From Paracoccus sediminicola (GTDB lineage Bacteria; Pseudomonadota; Alphaproteobacteria; Rhodobacterales; Rhodobacteraceae), in assembly GCF_027912835.1 (NCBI RefSeq), contig NZ_CP115768.1, positions 3,111,233 to 3,175,232 on the forward strand: 64,000 bases of DNA, read 5' to 3'. This document shows, in pieces, positions 36,916-47,541 of the stretch (position 1 is the first letter of the stretch; the number at the start of each line of letters is the position of its first letter). The notes under the pieces are model-generated. The model was not told where the DNA came from, ran no database searches, and was given only the letters and a program-made list of their open reading frames with translations. A program made the position numbers and the translations under genes.

Positions 36916-37943
36916 TGCGCAGCCTGGCTATCGCGGCCTTGATGTCGGGGCTGGCCTTGCCGCTCATCGCGCAGGAGGTCAAGATGCCCGGCGCGACCGC
37001 GCTGGATGATCCGGCCCTGATCGAAGGGCTGGAGGCTGTGCCCGACAACGTCGAGCTGGCGGGAGAGGTGGCAGAGGCGAACGCGGCCGCCCGCCCGGAC
37101 GTTGATCCCGCAACCCTGGCCGACATGCAGGAGGATCTGCGCGCGGTCGCCGCCGATCTGCAATCGCTGAGAGCAGAGTTGATTGCTTCTGGGGCGCAGG
37201 GGTTTTCCGCCGCGGGCGGCGACAGCGCGATTGACCGGATGAACGCGCTCGAAGCGCGCATCGCCATTCTGACCGAGCAGACCGAACTTCTGTCGAACCG
37301 CATCCGCAAGGTCGTCGCGGATGGTTCGAACCGGGTGGGCGATATCGAGTTCCGCCTGTGCGAGCTGGATGAAAATTGCGATCTGGGCGCGCTGATGACG
37401 CGCGAACTGGGTCGGCAGGCCACGGGTGAGGCGCTTCTCGGGCAGGTGCCGCCGCCGGCGGATCTGCCCTCGGACATCAGCACCGCCACGCTGCCGCCGC
37501 CCGAGGAGCCGTCGGGCAATGGCACGCCTCCGACCGAAGAAGAGGCGCGCGAGATCGCTGCGGCGCGCGCGGCCATCGACGAGGGTGCATGGGCAGCGGC
37601 GAGCGAACAGCTTGACCATTTGGTTCAGGCTCATGCCGGCGGCCCGTTGACTGCCGAGGCGCTGTTTCTGCTGGGCGTCGCCCGGCAGGAGGGCGGCGCA
37701 ACGGAACAGGCCGCCGAGGCCTGGCTGCGGGCTTTTTCCGCCGAGCCGGATGGGGCTTTCGCGCCGCGCAGCCTGATCGCGCTGTCGCGGGCCGTGGCGC
37801 AGATTGGCGATGCCAGCGATGCCTGTCCGTATCTGGGCGAGTTGACGCGCCGTTTTCCCGACGCGCCCGAAGCCACGGATGCCGCGACCCTCGAAGCGGA
37901 CGCGGGCTGCGAGGATTTTGCGCCCTCGGACCGGGACGGGTGA
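36915..37943 (+). CDS. cpoB: Tol-Pal accessory protein CpoB/YbgF
   Basis: A 342-residue periplasmic protein. A signal peptide (MRSLAIAALMSGLALPLIAQ) is followed by an N-terminal coiled-coil region (about residues 70-140) and a C-terminal TPR domain (from about residue 208: AEALFLLGVARQEGGATEQA). CpoB links Tol-Pal to septal peptidoglycan synthesis. The start overlaps the pal stop and the end overlaps tilS by four bases. Confidence 0.88.
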   Translation: MRSLAIAALMSGLALPLIAQEVKMPGATALDDPALIEGLEAVPDNVELAGEVAEANAAARPDVDPATLADMQEDLRAVAADLQSLRAELIASGAQGFSAAGGDSAIDRMNALEARIAILTEQTELLSNRIRKVVADGSNRVGDIEFRLCELDENCDLGALMTRELGRQATGEALLGQVPPPADLPSDISTATLPPPEEPSGNGTPPTEEEAREIAAARAAIDEGAWAAASEQLDHLVQAHAGGPLTAEALFLLGVARQEGGATEQAAEAWLRAFSAEPDGAFAPRSLIALSRAVAQIGDASDACPYLGELTRRFPDAPEATDAATLEADAGCEDFAPSDRDG

Positions 37944-39169
37944 CGGCTGTTCCCGAAACGGTCACGCTTCGCGCCTTCGCGGCGCTGGACCAACTGAGCG
38001 CGGGGGCGTCGCATCTGGGCATCGCGCTGTCGGGCGGCGGTGATTCGGTGGCGCTGCTTCGGCTTGCCTCAGATTGGGCCGCGCGCTCGGGTGTCCGGCT
38101 GAGTGCGGCGACGGTCGATCACGGGCTGCGCCCCGAATCGGCTCGGGAGGCCGGGTTTGCGGGGCAAAGCGCGGCAACGCTGGGAATCGCGCATGAGGTT
38201 CTGCCCTGGCGCGATTTCACGCATGACGGCAATCTCATGGCCAATGCCCGCGCGGCGCGGCTGCGGCTGCTTGGCGCATGGGCGCGCAGGCAGGGCATTG
38301 CTGCGGTGGCGCTTGGCCACACCCGGGACGATGTCGCCGAAACCCTGCTGATGCGATTGTCGCGCGGGGCGGGGATTGACGGGCTGGCGGCAATGTCGGC
38401 GCGACGCGAGGCGGAGGGGATGCTGTGGCTGCGCCCATTGCTGGAAATCGGCCGTGAAGAGCTGCGCGACTGGCTGAGACACCAGGGCGCAACCTGGATC
38501 GAGGACCCCAGCAACGAGAATCTGAGCTTTGAACGCGCGCGAATCCGCCGAGCGATGGCGACGCTCGGCTTGGATCCAGCGCAGCTGGCGCAATCGGCGG
38601 GGCATCTCGCCACGGCGCGCGCGGCGCTTGATGCGGCGATGGCGCCGCTGCTGGCGGGTGCCGAGGCACAGGCGGGCGCGCTGCGGCTCGACCGGGCCGC
38701 GTTCGATGCGGCGGCGATGGAGCTGCGGCGGCGGCTGATCGTCGCGGCGGTGCGATTCGTCACCGGCGCTGCCTATCCTCCGCGCCGCGCTGGGGTCGAG
38801 AATGCGCTGAAATCTCTGGAGAACGGCGCGCGGGTCACACTGGATGGCGCGGTGCTTGACCCGGGACGCATCCTGCTGATCCATCGCGAGCCCGCCGCCG
38901 CGCTGCGCGGCGTGCTGAGCGGCGATCTCTGGGATGATCGCTGGCGGATCGGCGGGCTGCAACCGGGCGATTCCGTGACTGCAGCTGGCGATGATCTGTC
39001 CGGCGCGGATTGGCGCAGCGCCGGTCACACCCATCTCGAGGCGCAGGCGATGCCCGCCGTCATGCGCGGCGAGATGCGCGTCCTGCCCGCCCTTGCCCCG
39101 CAACAGGGGGTGTCGGCAGAGCCTCTCCGCAACATGACGGATTTCCGCCGAATCCTGCTTGGCCATTGA
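37940..39169 (+). CDS. tilS: tRNA(Ile)-lysidine synthase
   Basis: A 409-residue ATP-dependent enzyme that converts C34 of the CAU-anticodon tRNA-Ile to lysidine. The PP-loop [10 protein letters not shown] is near residues 31-40, with [11 protein letters not shown] downstream and the N-terminal domain signature [17 protein letters not shown] start 37940 overlaps the cpoB stop. tilS-ftsH adjacency is widespread in bacteria. Confidence 0.93.
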   Translation: MTAVPETVTLRAFAALDQLSAGASHLGIALSGGGDSVALLRLASDWAARSGVRLSAATVDHGLRPESAREAGFAGQSAATLGIAHEVLPWRDFTHDGNLMANARAARLRLLGAWARRQGIAAVALGHTRDDVAETLLMRLSRGAGIDGLAAMSARREAEGMLWLRPLLEIGREELRDWLRHQGATWIEDPSNENLSFERARIRRAMATLGLDPAQLAQSAGHLATARAALDAAMAPLLAGAEAQAGALRLDRAAFDAAAMELRRRLIVAAVRFVTGAAYPPRRAGVENALKSLENGARVTLDGAVLDPGRILLIHREPAAALRGVLSGDLWDDRWRIGGLQPGDSVTAAGDDLSGADWRSAGHTHLEAQAMPAVMRGEMRVLPALAPQQGVSAEPLRNMTDFRRILLGH

Positions 39170-39233
39170 ACCCCGGCTGCGAATCCCTATTTTCTCGGCA
39201 AAGCATTTTCCAAATCCCGTCGGAGGAAGCCCT

Positions 39234-41135
39234 TTGGGTAACGCACGCAACATCGCCTTCTGGGTCGTCCTGTTCCTGATGATCCTGATGCTGTTCAACC
39301 TGTTCAGCGACGGCGCGTCGCAGATGAACAGCAGGCAGATCAGCTATTCCAACTTCATCGAGCGGGTGGAAAACGATCAGGTCGCGACGGTGACGATCGA
39401 CGGCGAGGATATTTTCCTGACCACCAGCGATGGCGGACAGTTCTCGACCGTGCGCCCCCAGGGCGAAGAAATCGCGGGCGATCTGATCGCCAAGAATGTC
39501 GAGGTTCGGGTCGAGCCGCAGCAGCAATCCGGCTTCATGTCGTTTCTCGGCGTGTGGCTGCCCTTCATCCTCCTGATCGGGGTCTGGATCTTCTTCATGA
39601 ACCGCATGCAGGGCGGGGGCAAAGGCGGCGCGATGGGCTTCGGCAAGTCGCGCGCGAAGCTGCTGACCGAGAAGCACGGCCGGGTCACCTTCGATGACGT
39701 GGCCGGTATCGACGAGGCCAAGGAAGAGCTGGAAGAGATCGTCGAGTTCCTGCGCAACCCGCAGAAATTCAGCCGCCTTGGCGGCAAGATCCCCAAAGGC
39801 GCGCTTCTGGTCGGTCCTCCGGGCACGGGTAAGACCCTGCTCGCCCGCGCCATCGCCGGTGAGGCAGGCGTGCCGTTCTTCACCATCTCGGGCTCGGATT
39901 TCGTTGAAATGTTCGTCGGTGTCGGTGCGAGCCGCGTCCGCGACATGTTCGAGCAGGCCAAGAAATCCGCCCCCTGCATCGTTTTCATCGACGAGATCGA
40001 CGCGGTGGGCCGTGCGCGTGGTGTCGGTATCGGCGGCGGCAATGACGAACGCGAGCAGACGCTGAACCAGCTGCTTGTCGAGATGGACGGTTTCGACGCG
40101 AATGACGGCGTCATCATCATTGCTGCGACGAACCGCAAGGATGTGCTCGATCCCGCTTTGCTGCGGCCGGGGCGCTTTGACCGGAACATCCATGTGCCCA
40201 ACCCGGACATCAAGGGCCGCGAAAAGATCCTTGGCGTTCACGCCAAGAAGGTCCCGCAGGGCCCTGATGTCGATCTGCGCATCATTGCGCGCGGCACTCC
40301 CGGTTTTTCGGGGGCGGATCTGATGAACCTGGTGAATGAAGCCGCGCTGACCGCTGCGCGGATCGGGCGGCGTTTCGTGACCATGGAAGATTTCGAGAAC
40401 GCCAAGGACAAGGTGATGCTGGGGGTAGAACGCCGGTCCATGGTGCTTACGCCCGAACAAAAGGAAAAGACCGCCTATCACGAAGCCGGTCATGCCATCG
40501 TCGGTCTTTCGCTGCCGAAATGCGATCCGGTCTACAAGGCGACGATCATCCCGCGCGGCGGCGCGCTTGGCATGGTGGTCAGCCTGCCCGAGATGGACCG
40601 GTTGAACTTCCACAAGGACGAGGCCAAGCAGAAGCTGACCATGACCATGGCCGGCAAGGCGGCCGAGATCATCAAATACGGCGAAGAGGGTGTCTCGAAC
40701 GGTCCTGCCGGCGATATCCAACAGGCCAGCCAGCTGGCCCGCGCCATGGTAATGCGCTGGGGCATGTCTGATAAGGTCGGCAATATCGACTATGCCGAAG
40801 CGCATGAGGGCTATTCGGGCAACACCGGCGGCTTTTCTGTGTCAGCGGCCACCAAGGAGCTGATCGAGCAGGAGGTCCATGACCTGATTGAGCAGGGCTA
40901 TGAAGAGGCCCGCCAGATTCTCATCGACAAGGAAGAAGAATTCGAACGCCTTGCCCAGGGTTTGCTGGAATACGAGACGCTGACCGGCGAAGAGATCGGC
41001 AAGGTGATCCGCGGCGAATCGCTCGGCGGGGATGACGACACCCCATCCTCAGGTATCCCGCAAGTCAGCTCGGTGTCCAAGGCGGGCCGCCCACAGGATG
41101 GCGGCGGCGCGCCCGCGCCGGTGCCGCAAGCCTGA
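39234..41135 (+). CDS. ftsH: ATP-dependent zinc metalloprotease FtsH
   Basis: A 633-residue membrane protease. Two N-terminal membrane helices flank a periplasmic domain. The AAA domain has Walker A GPPGTGKT (about residues 193-200), Walker [12 protein letters not shown] and the second region of homology. The zinc site HEAGH is at about residues 415-419. The start is TTG 39234, chosen because CGGAGGAAG lies 7 bases upstream and the encoded [14 protein letters not shown] is the usual FtsH N terminus. A terminator follows. Confidence 0.96.
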   Translation: MGNARNIAFWVVLFLMILMLFNLFSDGASQMNSRQISYSNFIERVENDQVATVTIDGEDIFLTTSDGGQFSTVRPQGEEIAGDLIAKNVEVRVEPQQQSGFMSFLGVWLPFILLIGVWIFFMNRMQGGGKGGAMGFGKSRAKLLTEKHGRVTFDDVAGIDEAKEELEEIVEFLRNPQKFSRLGGKIPKGALLVGPPGTGKTLLARAIAGEAGVPFFTISGSDFVEMFVGVGASRVRDMFEQAKKSAPCIVFIDEIDAVGRARGVGIGGGNDEREQTLNQLLVEMDGFDANDGVIIIAATNRKDVLDPALLRPGRFDRNIHVPNPDIKGREKILGVHAKKVPQGPDVDLRIIARGTPGFSGADLMNLVNEAALTAARIGRRFVTMEDFENAKDKVMLGVERRSMVLTPEQKEKTAYHEAGHAIVGLSLPKCDPVYKATIIPRGGALGMVVSLPEMDRLNFHKDEAKQKLTMTMAGKAAEIIKYGEEGVSNGPAGDIQQASQLARAMVMRWGMSDKVGNIDYAEAHEGYSGNTGGFSVSAATKELIEQEVHDLIEQGYEEARQILIDKEEEFERLAQGLLEYETLTGEEIGKVIRGESLGGDDDTPSSGIPQVSSVSKAGRPQDGGGAPAPVPQA

Positions 41136-41158
41136 TTTCCATGCAGGTTTGAGATCCC

Positions 41159-41184
41159 AAAGCCTCGGCTCTGCCGGGGCTTTT
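41159..41184 (+). terminator. ftsH terminator
   Basis: AAAGCCTCGGC/GCCGGGGCTTT forms an 11-bp stem (one G-T pair) with a TCT loop, ending in TTTT. It is 23 bases after the ftsH stop codon. The A-run on the other side makes it usable from the opposite strand too, for the small convergent gene. Confidence 0.8.
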
Positions 41185-41224
41185 CCATATCCGCCTCCGC
41201 CGCCCGATTCCGGGGCGGATAGGT

Positions 41225-41305
41225 TCAGATCACCATAAGGACGGCTGTGCCCGCAATCAGGGCAAGCCCAAATCCGAGATTGATGATGACGCCAAGCTTT
41301 TCCAT
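41225..41305 (-). CDS. 26-residue single-pass membrane peptide
   Basis: A tiny gene encoding MEKLGVIINLGFGLALIAGT followed by AVLMVI. One charged N-terminal turn leads into a single hydrophobic helix with glycines spaced for helix packing. AAAGGA lies 6 bases before the ATG, an excellent ribosome site. It converges on ftsH, with the ftsH terminator beyond its stop. Peptides of this type often regulate or stabilise a membrane partner; the partner here is unknown. Confidence 0.65.
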   Translation of the reverse strand: MEKLGVIINLGFGLALIAGTAVLMVI

Positions 41306-41458
41306 AGCGCGTCCTTTCACTGCGGCGTCTGGCCGCTCGCATGGGTAAAACGCGGACCACCGCCCCGCGTTCCGTCACGTCAATGTGTGGTGCTGCGCTG
41401 CGGCATTTTCGCAACGCCGGGCCTTGCGCGCGCGCCGTCCTGCGGGCATGAGTTGGGA

Positions 41459-41782
41459 ATGACCCATGACGACATCCCCGACATGACCGCGCTGCGCCTG
41501 CGCATTGACGAGCTGGATGCGCGACTCATCGCTTTGCTGGCCGAGCGAAGCGCGCTGATCGACCGCGCAGCGCGGATCAAGGCGCGGGACGGGTTGCCCG
41601 CACGGATCGAAGCGCGGGTCGAGGAGGTCGCCGGTCTCGCTCGCAGCCGGGCGCGTGAGGCAGGGCTGGACCCGAATCTGGCCGAGCGGATCTGGCGGTT
41701 GATGATGGAGCATTTCATCGCCCAGGAAGAGCGGTATCTGCGCGACGGCGCGGCAGGCGCCGCAAGCTCGGTCGAGGGCTGA
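41459..41782 (+). CDS. Chorismate mutase, AroQ type
   Basis: A 107-residue all-helical protein with the AroQ pattern: LRLRIDELDARLIALLAERSALIDRAARIK (in part), then PARIEARVEEVAGLARSRA and WRLMMEHFIAQEE. It should rearrange chorismate to prephenate for Phe and Tyr synthesis; a salicylate-type pyruvate lyase is a less likely alternative within the same fold. ATG 41459 is used; MTALRL at 41483 is possible. No signal peptide is present. Confidence 0.85.
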   Translation: MTHDDIPDMTALRLRIDELDARLIALLAERSALIDRAARIKARDGLPARIEARVEEVAGLARSRAREAGLDPNLAERIWRLMMEHFIAQEERYLRDGAAGAASSVEG

Positions 41783-41860
41783 GCGGCGCAACTTCCGGTG
41801 GATATTGTCGCGAGGATCGACTAATCCGACGCCCGAAGACAGGCGGCTTTCGGAGCGAAG

Positions 41861-42739
41861 ATGACGGCGACGCGGATTGACGGCAAAGGATTTGCGGCAC
41901 AGATGCGCGGCCGGATCGCGGATCAGGTCGCCGCGCTCAAGCAAGAGCACGGCATCACCCCCGGCCTCGCGGTGGTGCTGGTGGGCGATGACCCGGCAAG
42001 CCAGATCTATGTCCGCTCGAAGCATCGACAGACGGTGGAAGCGGGGATGCAGAGCTTCGAGCACCGGCTGCCATCCGATGCCTCGCAATCCGAGCTTCTG
42101 GCGTTGATCGGGCGACTGAACGCCGATGAGCAGGTGCACGGTATCCTTGTCCAGCTCCCGCTTCCGCCGCATATCGACGAATCCGAGATCATCAACGCTA
42201 TCGCCGTGCGCAAGGATGTGGACGGCTTCACCGTCGCCAATGCCGGGCGGCTGGCGACCGGGCAGCGGGCGATGGTGCCCTGTACGCCGCTTGGCTGCCT
42301 GATGCTGCTGCGCGATCGGCTGGGGGATCTGTCCGGCAAGGACGCGGTGGTGATCGGGCGCTCGAACATCGTCGGCAAACCGATGGCAGCGCTGCTGACG
42401 GCAGAGAATGCGACCGTGACCGTGGCCCATTCCCGCACGCGAGACCTGCCCGAGGTGGTCCGCCGCGCCGATATCGTCGTGGCAGCGGTGGGACTTCCGG
42501 GCATGGTGAAAGGCGACTGGATCAAGCCCGGCGCAACGGTGATCGACGTAGGCATCAACCGCACCGGGGACGGGCTGGTTGGCGATGTGGATTACGACAG
42601 CGCCGCACAGGTCGCGGATGCGATCACCCCGGTTCCGGGCGGTGTCGGGCCGATGACCATCGCCTGCCTGCTGGCCAACACGCTCACCGCCTGCTGCCGG
42701 ATGAACGGGCTTGGCGATCCCGAAGGGTTGACGCTTTAG
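41861..42739 (+). CDS. folD: Bifunctional methylene-THF dehydrogenase/cyclohydrolase
   Basis: A 292-residue enzyme interconverting methylene-, methenyl- and formyl-THF. Catalytic Tyr50 and Lys54 are in SQIYVRSK; other family blocks are [32 protein letters not shown] and [15 protein letters not shown] precedes the ATG. Its one-carbon products supply PurH, encoded about 3 kb away. Confidence 0.96.
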   Translation: MTATRIDGKGFAAQMRGRIADQVAALKQEHGITPGLAVVLVGDDPASQIYVRSKHRQTVEAGMQSFEHRLPSDASQSELLALIGRLNADEQVHGILVQLPLPPHIDESEIINAIAVRKDVDGFTVANAGRLATGQRAMVPCTPLGCLMLLRDRLGDLSGKDAVVIGRSNIVGKPMAALLTAENATVTVAHSRTRDLPEVVRRADIVVAAVGLPGMVKGDWIKPGATVIDVGINRTGDGLVGDVDYDSAAQVADAITPVPGGVGPMTIACLLANTLTACCRMNGLGDPEGLTL

Positions 42740-42751
42740 GGTTGGGGCCGC

Positions 42752-42925
42752 TCAGAAATCGACGCAGCGGCCCTTGTTTTCGTAATCGCCATAGCGGACC
42801 GCCTCGGGCCCGTCGCGGCCTCCGAGTTCCGTTGGCAGATCGAGCGGCCTGGCCTTGCGGCGGCGCTCTTCGGCCTCGGCGAGCGCGCGCTGCGCTGCGG
42901 GCGGCAATTCGCGATTCTCGGTCAT
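42752..42925 (-). CDS. DUF1674/SdhAF4-like small protein
   Basis: A 57-residue basic protein, MTENRELPPAAQRALAEAEE at the start, PLDLPTELGGRDGPEAVRYG in the middle and ending in YENKGRCVDF. The ending RYGD-[WY]-E-x-KG-x3-DF is the hallmark of DUF1674, the bacterial relatives of succinate dehydrogenase assembly factor 4, which shields flavinated SdhA. It lies between folD and rsmB on the opposite strand. The succinate dehydrogenase genes are not in this window. Confidence 0.8.
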   Translation of the reverse strand: MTENRELPPAAQRALAEAEERRRKARPLDLPTELGGRDGPEAVRYGDYENKGRCVDF

Positions 42926-42979
42926 GGCAGACGGCCCTTCATTGCGGTAACACGACGAAATCTAGGGAAAGGGCCGGGT

Positions 42980-44245
42980 TTGAACAAGGCAAAGCCACAG
43001 CCGCCGCGACAGGATGCCGCCCGCAAGGGCGCATTGCGGCTGATTGCGGGGGTGCGGGATGGCGTGGCCCTGACCGAACAGTCGGGCGCATTGGCCCGAC
43101 TGGCCCCGCATGAGCGGGCGCGGGCGCAGCGTCTGGCGCTTGGCGTGCTGCGCAATATCGACCGGGCTGACACGTTGCTGGCTCAGCATCTGTCGAAAAA
43201 GCCGCGTCCCGAAGTGCTCGACGTGCTGCGGCTTGGGGCGGTCGAATTGCTGGAGATGGGCGAGGCACCCCACGGCGTGGTAAACGCGGCGGTTGGTCTG
43301 ATGCGCAGCAAAGGTCCGAAGGGCCGGGCAGCCGCGGCCATGGTCAACGCGGTGCTGCGCAAAATCTCGGCGCAGGGCGCGGAATGGGCGACGCTGCCTC
43401 CCGAAGAGATGCCCGACTGGCTGCGCGGCCCGGTCATCGCCGCCTGGGGGGAGGATGTGGCGCTATCCATCGAAACCGCCCATCAGAACGGCGCTCCGGT
43501 CGATCTGACATCGAAGCCGCAGGCCGAAGCGCCGGGCGAGGCATTGCCGACCGGATCATCCCGCCTGCGCGATGCCGGTCAGATCAGCGCGCTGCCGGGA
43601 TATGTGGACGGGAACTGGTGGGTGCAGGATGCTGCCGCTGCCCTGGCCGTGCGTTGGCTGGAGCCGAAGCAGGGTGAGCGGATCGTGGATCTCTGCGCGG
43701 CGCCGGGCGGCAAGACATTGCAGATCGCCGCGGCAGGGGCAGAGGTCACGGCGGTCGATATTTCAGAGGCCCGGCTCGTGCGGCTGCGCGAAAATCTCGA
43801 CCGCTGCGGATTGCGCGCCGAGGTGGTCGCGGCGGACGCGCTCGACTGGTCCCCGACCGCTCCGCCCGACGCGATCCTTCTGGACGCGCCGTGCTCTGCC
43901 ACCGGGACGATCCGGCGGCATCCCGACCTGCCGCTGATTCGCGACGGTTCGGCCATTCCCGCGCTTGCCTCATTGCAGGAGCGGCTGATCGACCGCGCTC
44001 TCGGGATGTTGAAGCCGGGCGGGCGGCTGGTTTTCGCCACCTGCTCGCTGCTGACCGCCGAGGGCGAGGATCAGCTTGCCGCCGCGCTGCGTCGGCACCC
44101 CGGTCTTGCTGTAGAAACGCCGGATCTTCCCGGCATCGCGGCGGGCTGGATCACCGAGGGCGGGGGGCTGCGGTTGCGCGCCGATTACTGGCCTGAGCTT
44201 GGCGGGATGGACGGGTTCTTCATCGCCCGCTTGCGCAAGCCCTGA
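42980..44245 (+). CDS. rsmB: 16S rRNA cytosine-C5 methyltransferase RsmB
   Basis: A 421-residue enzyme of the Sun/Nop2 family. An N-terminal NusB-like RNA-binding domain (about residues 1-145) precedes a SAM-binding domain (DLCAAPGGKTLQIA). The two catalytic cysteines are at about residue 305 (DAPCSATG) and 355 (ATCSLL). It starts with TTG 42980 after AGGGAAAGGG; no ATG fits the conserved start. It likely methylates C967. Confidence 0.92.
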   Translation: MNKAKPQPPRQDAARKGALRLIAGVRDGVALTEQSGALARLAPHERARAQRLALGVLRNIDRADTLLAQHLSKKPRPEVLDVLRLGAVELLEMGEAPHGVVNAAVGLMRSKGPKGRAAAAMVNAVLRKISAQGAEWATLPPEEMPDWLRGPVIAAWGEDVALSIETAHQNGAPVDLTSKPQAEAPGEALPTGSSRLRDAGQISALPGYVDGNWWVQDAAAALAVRWLEPKQGERIVDLCAAPGGKTLQIAAAGAEVTAVDISEARLVRLRENLDRCGLRAEVVAADALDWSPTAPPDAILLDAPCSATGTIRRHPDLPLIRDGSAIPALASLQERLIDRALGMLKPGGRLVFATCSLLTAEGEDQLAAALRRHPGLAVETPDLPGIAAGWITEGGGLRLRADYWPELGGMDGFFIARLRKP

Positions 44246-44266
44246 ACGCGCCGGTAAGTTCGCGCC

Positions 44267-45919
44267 ATGAATGATGCCCCGCGCCCTCATGGTTTCGTCA
44301 AGCGACCCGAGCCCCGCAGTCTCGGATCTGCGACGCGCGGCCAGCAGATGATCGAGGGCGTGCTGCCTCTGACCGGCGGCGTTGTCGAAGGCGATCCGTT
44401 TCGCGGCGCCGGTGCGGAGGATGTCGATGCGGCCGAATTGCACGGGTTCGGCTGGCTCGACGATCTGGCGGCGGTCGGCAGCGCCAGGGCGCGAGATCTG
44501 GCGCAGAGCAGGGTGTTGGGCTGGATCGCCGCGCATCGCCGCGTCCCCGAGATCAGCCACGATGTCGTCTGGCGCGCCGATGTGACAGGCCGCCGCGTGC
44601 TGCGCTGGCTGTTTCATGCCGGCCAGATCATGCCCGGGCTAGACCGAGACGGCGCGCAGCCGCTTTTCGACAGCCTGCACGCCCAGCTCGGTTATCTTGA
44701 GCGGGCCGATATCCCCGCCGGCCTTCCTCGGATCGAGGCGCTGGGGGGCAGGGCGATCGCGGCGATGCGTCTGAAGGGAGCAGAGGATCGCGTGGCCCCG
44801 GCGCTCGACGCGCTCGCCGCGGATATGGAGCCGAGCATCCGGAAGGGTGTGCTGCGCAGCCGCTGCCCCGAGGCGCTGCTGTCCTGTCTGTCGCTGCTCG
44901 GTTGGGTCAAGGCCACCGCTGCCGAGACGGGGCATGCGCTGCCTCAGCCGGTCACCGAGACGATAGAAGACATTGCGCCGATCCTGCGGGCGCTGCGCCA
45001 TGCCGATGGCGGTATGCCCCGCTATCACGGCGGCGGGCGCGGCCCGTCAGGACGTCTCGATCATAGCCTGCGCGCTGCCTCGCGCGGGGGCGAGATCGCA
45101 CCGGGTCACCCGATGGGGTTTGCGCGGCTGGCGCGGTCGCGTGCCACGGTGGTGCTGGATGCCGCCGCGCCGCCCGCCGGACCGGCGGCAGCGCAAGCCC
45201 ATGCCTCGACACTCGGTCTCGAGTTCACCTCGGCCCGTCATCCAATGGTGGTGAATTGCGGCTCGGGACGGCTCTTCGGCCCGGCCTGGTCACGCGCCAG
45301 CCGCGCCACCGCCTGTCATTCGACGCTGTGTCTCTCTGGTCTCAGCTCCGCGAAGCTGCTGCCGCCCGACGGGCAGGGTCACGAACGGCTGACGCTGTTG
45401 CCGCAGCGGGTCTGGGCCGGGCGATGCGATATCGAGGGCAATCTGATGCCCGCCGATACGCCGCCACCGCCCCCCCGCGAGCCGGATACGATCCTCGCCG
45501 GCCACGACGCCTGGCTGGGGACGCACGGGCTCACCCATCTACGTGAGCTGTATCTGTCTCCCGATGGCGACGAGCTGCGCGGCGACGACACGCTTGCCGC
45601 GCTTGACGAGGATGCGCAGGAGACGTTGGGCCGGGTTCTGGACGCTGCGCCAAATGGGATCGGTTATGACATCCGCTTCCAGCTACACCCGGATGTCGAG
45701 GCGTTGCATGACGGCGACGCGGTGCGGCTGATGCTGCCCGGCAACGAAGAATGGTATTTCAGCCATGATCTCACCGCCGAGCTACGGCTGGAGCCATCGG
45801 GCTATCTGGAGGCTGGCCTGCCCGAGCCGCTCGCCTCGACGCAGATCGTGCTGAGCCACAGGCTGACCGCGCCTGCGGTGCAGATTGGCTGGACCTTCAT
45901 GCGGGCAGGCGCTAGCTAG
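44267..45919 (+). CDS. Heparinase II/III-like family protein
   Basis: A 550-residue protein. The N-terminal half is an alpha-helical toroid-like region ([22 protein letters not shown]), the C-terminal half a beta-sandwich with the heparinase II/III-type block [20 protein letters not shown]. No signal peptide is visible, so it appears cytosolic, unlike most polysaccharide lyases. It sits in a conserved place between rsmB and purH in Rhodobacterales. A role in polysaccharide degradation is not proven. Confidence 0.72.
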   Translation: MNDAPRPHGFVKRPEPRSLGSATRGQQMIEGVLPLTGGVVEGDPFRGAGAEDVDAAELHGFGWLDDLAAVGSARARDLAQSRVLGWIAAHRRVPEISHDVVWRADVTGRRVLRWLFHAGQIMPGLDRDGAQPLFDSLHAQLGYLERADIPAGLPRIEALGGRAIAAMRLKGAEDRVAPALDALAADMEPSIRKGVLRSRCPEALLSCLSLLGWVKATAAETGHALPQPVTETIEDIAPILRALRHADGGMPRYHGGGRGPSGRLDHSLRAASRGGEIAPGHPMGFARLARSRATVVLDAAAPPAGPAAAQAHASTLGLEFTSARHPMVVNCGSGRLFGPAWSRASRATACHSTLCLSGLSSAKLLPPDGQGHERLTLLPQRVWAGRCDIEGNLMPADTPPPPPREPDTILAGHDAWLGTHGLTHLRELYLSPDGDELRGDDTLAALDEDAQETLGRVLDAAPNGIGYDIRFQLHPDVEALHDGDAVRLMLPGNEEWYFSHDLTAELRLEPSGYLEAGLPEPLASTQIVLSHRLTAPAVQIGWTFMRAGAS

Positions 45920-45951
45920 GCGGCAATCCGAAGCTGCCACTCTCAGGAAAA

Positions 45952-47541
45952 ATGCCCCAAGATCTCGTCCCGCTGAAACGTGCCCTGCTCTCTGTCTCCG
46001 ACAAGACCGGGCTGATCGACTTCGCCAAGGCGCTGGAAGCGAAGGGGGTCGAGATCCTGTCCACCGGCGGCACCGCGAAAGCGTTGCGCGACGCGGGGAT
46101 CGTCGTGAAGGACGTGTCCGAGGCGACGGGCTTCCCCGAGATGATGGATGGCCGGGTCAAGACGCTGCACCCTGTTGTTCACGGCGGTTTGCTGGCGCTG
46201 CGCGATGACGAGGCGCATCAGAAAGCCGCCGCGGAGCACGGGATCGGTATGATCGACCTGCTGGTGGTCAATCTCTACCCGTTCGAGGAAACCGTCGCCA
46301 AAGGCGCTGATTACGAGGAATGCGTCGAGAATATCGATATTGGCGGGCCGGCGATGATCCGCGCCGCTGCAAAGAACCACGCCTTCGTCGGCGTGGTCGT
46401 CGATGTCGAGGATTACGCCTTGGTGCTGGAGCAGCTCGAGGCAGATGGCGGGCTGGACCTGGACACGCGCAAACGCCTGGCGCAGACCGCTTATGCCCGT
46501 ACCGCGGCTTACGATACAGCCGTGTCGAACTGGATGGCGGAAGCGACGGGCATGGATGCGCCGCGCCGCCGCAGCTTCGCGGGCACGCTGGCGCAGGGGC
46601 TTCGCTATGGCGAGAACCCGCATCAGCGGGCGGCCTTCTATGTCACCGGCGAGACCCGGCCCGGCGTCTCCACCGCCCGGCAATGGCAAGGCAAGGAGCT
46701 GTCCTATAATAATATCAACGACACCGATGCCGCCTTTGAACTGGTCGCCGAGTTCGACCCGTCCGAGGGGCCGGCCTGCGCGATCATCAAGCATGCCAAT
46801 CCCTGCGGCGTGGCACGTGCCGATAGCGCCGCCGAAGCCTATCGCCGCGCCTTCGATTGCGACCGGACCTCTGCCTTTGGCGGCATCATCGCGCTGAACC
46901 AGACGCTGGATGCCGACACGGCTCGCGCGATCACCGAAATATTCACCGAGGTGGTGATCGCGCCGGATGCCTCTGACGAGGCGCGCGAGGTCTTCGCCGC
47001 GCGCAAGAATCTGCGGCTGCTGACCACGGGCGGGCTGCCCGATCCGGGCGCGGGGGGAACTGCGTTCCGTCAGGTGGCGGGCGGTTTCCTGGTGCAGTCG
47101 CTCGACAACGGCCGGGTCACGCTGCCAGAGCTGAAGGTCGTCACAAAGCGCCAGCCGAGCGAGGCCGAGTTGGCCGATCTGCTGTTTGCCTGGACGGTCG
47201 CAAAACATGTGAAATCCAACGCCATCGTCTATGCAAAGGATCTGGCGACCGTGGGCATCGGCGCCGGGCAGATGAGCCGCGTCGATTCGACCCGGATCGG
47301 ACGCAGCAAGGCTGAAGACATGGCCGAGGCTCTGGCGTTGCCCCTGCCGCTGACCACCGGGGCCGCGGTCGCATCGGACGCGTTCTTTCCCTTCGCAGAC
47401 GGGGTCGAGGCGCTTGCCGATGCCGGTGCCGAGGCGGTGATCCAGCCGGGCGGCTCGATGCGCGATGCCGAAGTGATTGCTGCCGCCGATGCGCGCGGTA
47501 TCGCGATGGTCTTTACCGGGCAAAGGCATTTCAGGCACTGA
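45952..47541 (+). CDS. purH: Bifunctional AICAR formyltransferase/IMP cyclohydrolase
   Basis: A 529-residue enzyme catalysing the last two steps of IMP synthesis. The N-terminal MGS-like cyclohydrolase domain (about residues 1-200) has [25 protein letters not shown] and [13 protein letters not shown] [11 protein letters not shown]. The transformylase domain has RYGENPHQ, the catalytic Lys-His in IKHANPCG and AFGGIIALN. An AGGAA site precedes the ATG. Its stop overlaps the lspA start. Confidence 0.97.
   Translation: MPQDLVPLKRALLSVSDKTGLIDFAKALEAKGVEILSTGGTAKALRDAGIVVKDVSEATGFPEMMDGRVKTLHPVVHGGLLALRDDEAHQKAAAEHGIGMIDLLVVNLYPFEETVAKGADYEECVENIDIGGPAMIRAAAKNHAFVGVVVDVEDYALVLEQLEADGGLDLDTRKRLAQTAYARTAAYDTAVSNWMAEATGMDAPRRRSFAGTLAQGLRYGENPHQRAAFYVTGETRPGVSTARQWQGKELSYNNINDTDAAFELVAEFDPSEGPACAIIKHANPCGVARADSAAEAYRRAFDCDRTSAFGGIIALNQTLDADTARAITEIFTEVVIAPDASDEAREVFAARKNLRLLTTGGLPDPGAGGTAFRQVAGGFLVQSLDNGRVTLPELKVVTKRQPSEAELADLLFAWTVAKHVKSNAIVYAKDLATVGIGAGQMSRVDSTRIGRSKAEDMAEALALPLPLTTGAAVASDAFFPFADGVEALADAGAEAVIQPGGSMRDAEVIAAADARGIAMVFTGQRHFRH

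Noticed and set aside
39060..40805. 581-codon minus-strand frame opposite ftsH
   Set aside because: Mirrors ftsH exactly; no ribosome site and no recognisable domain.
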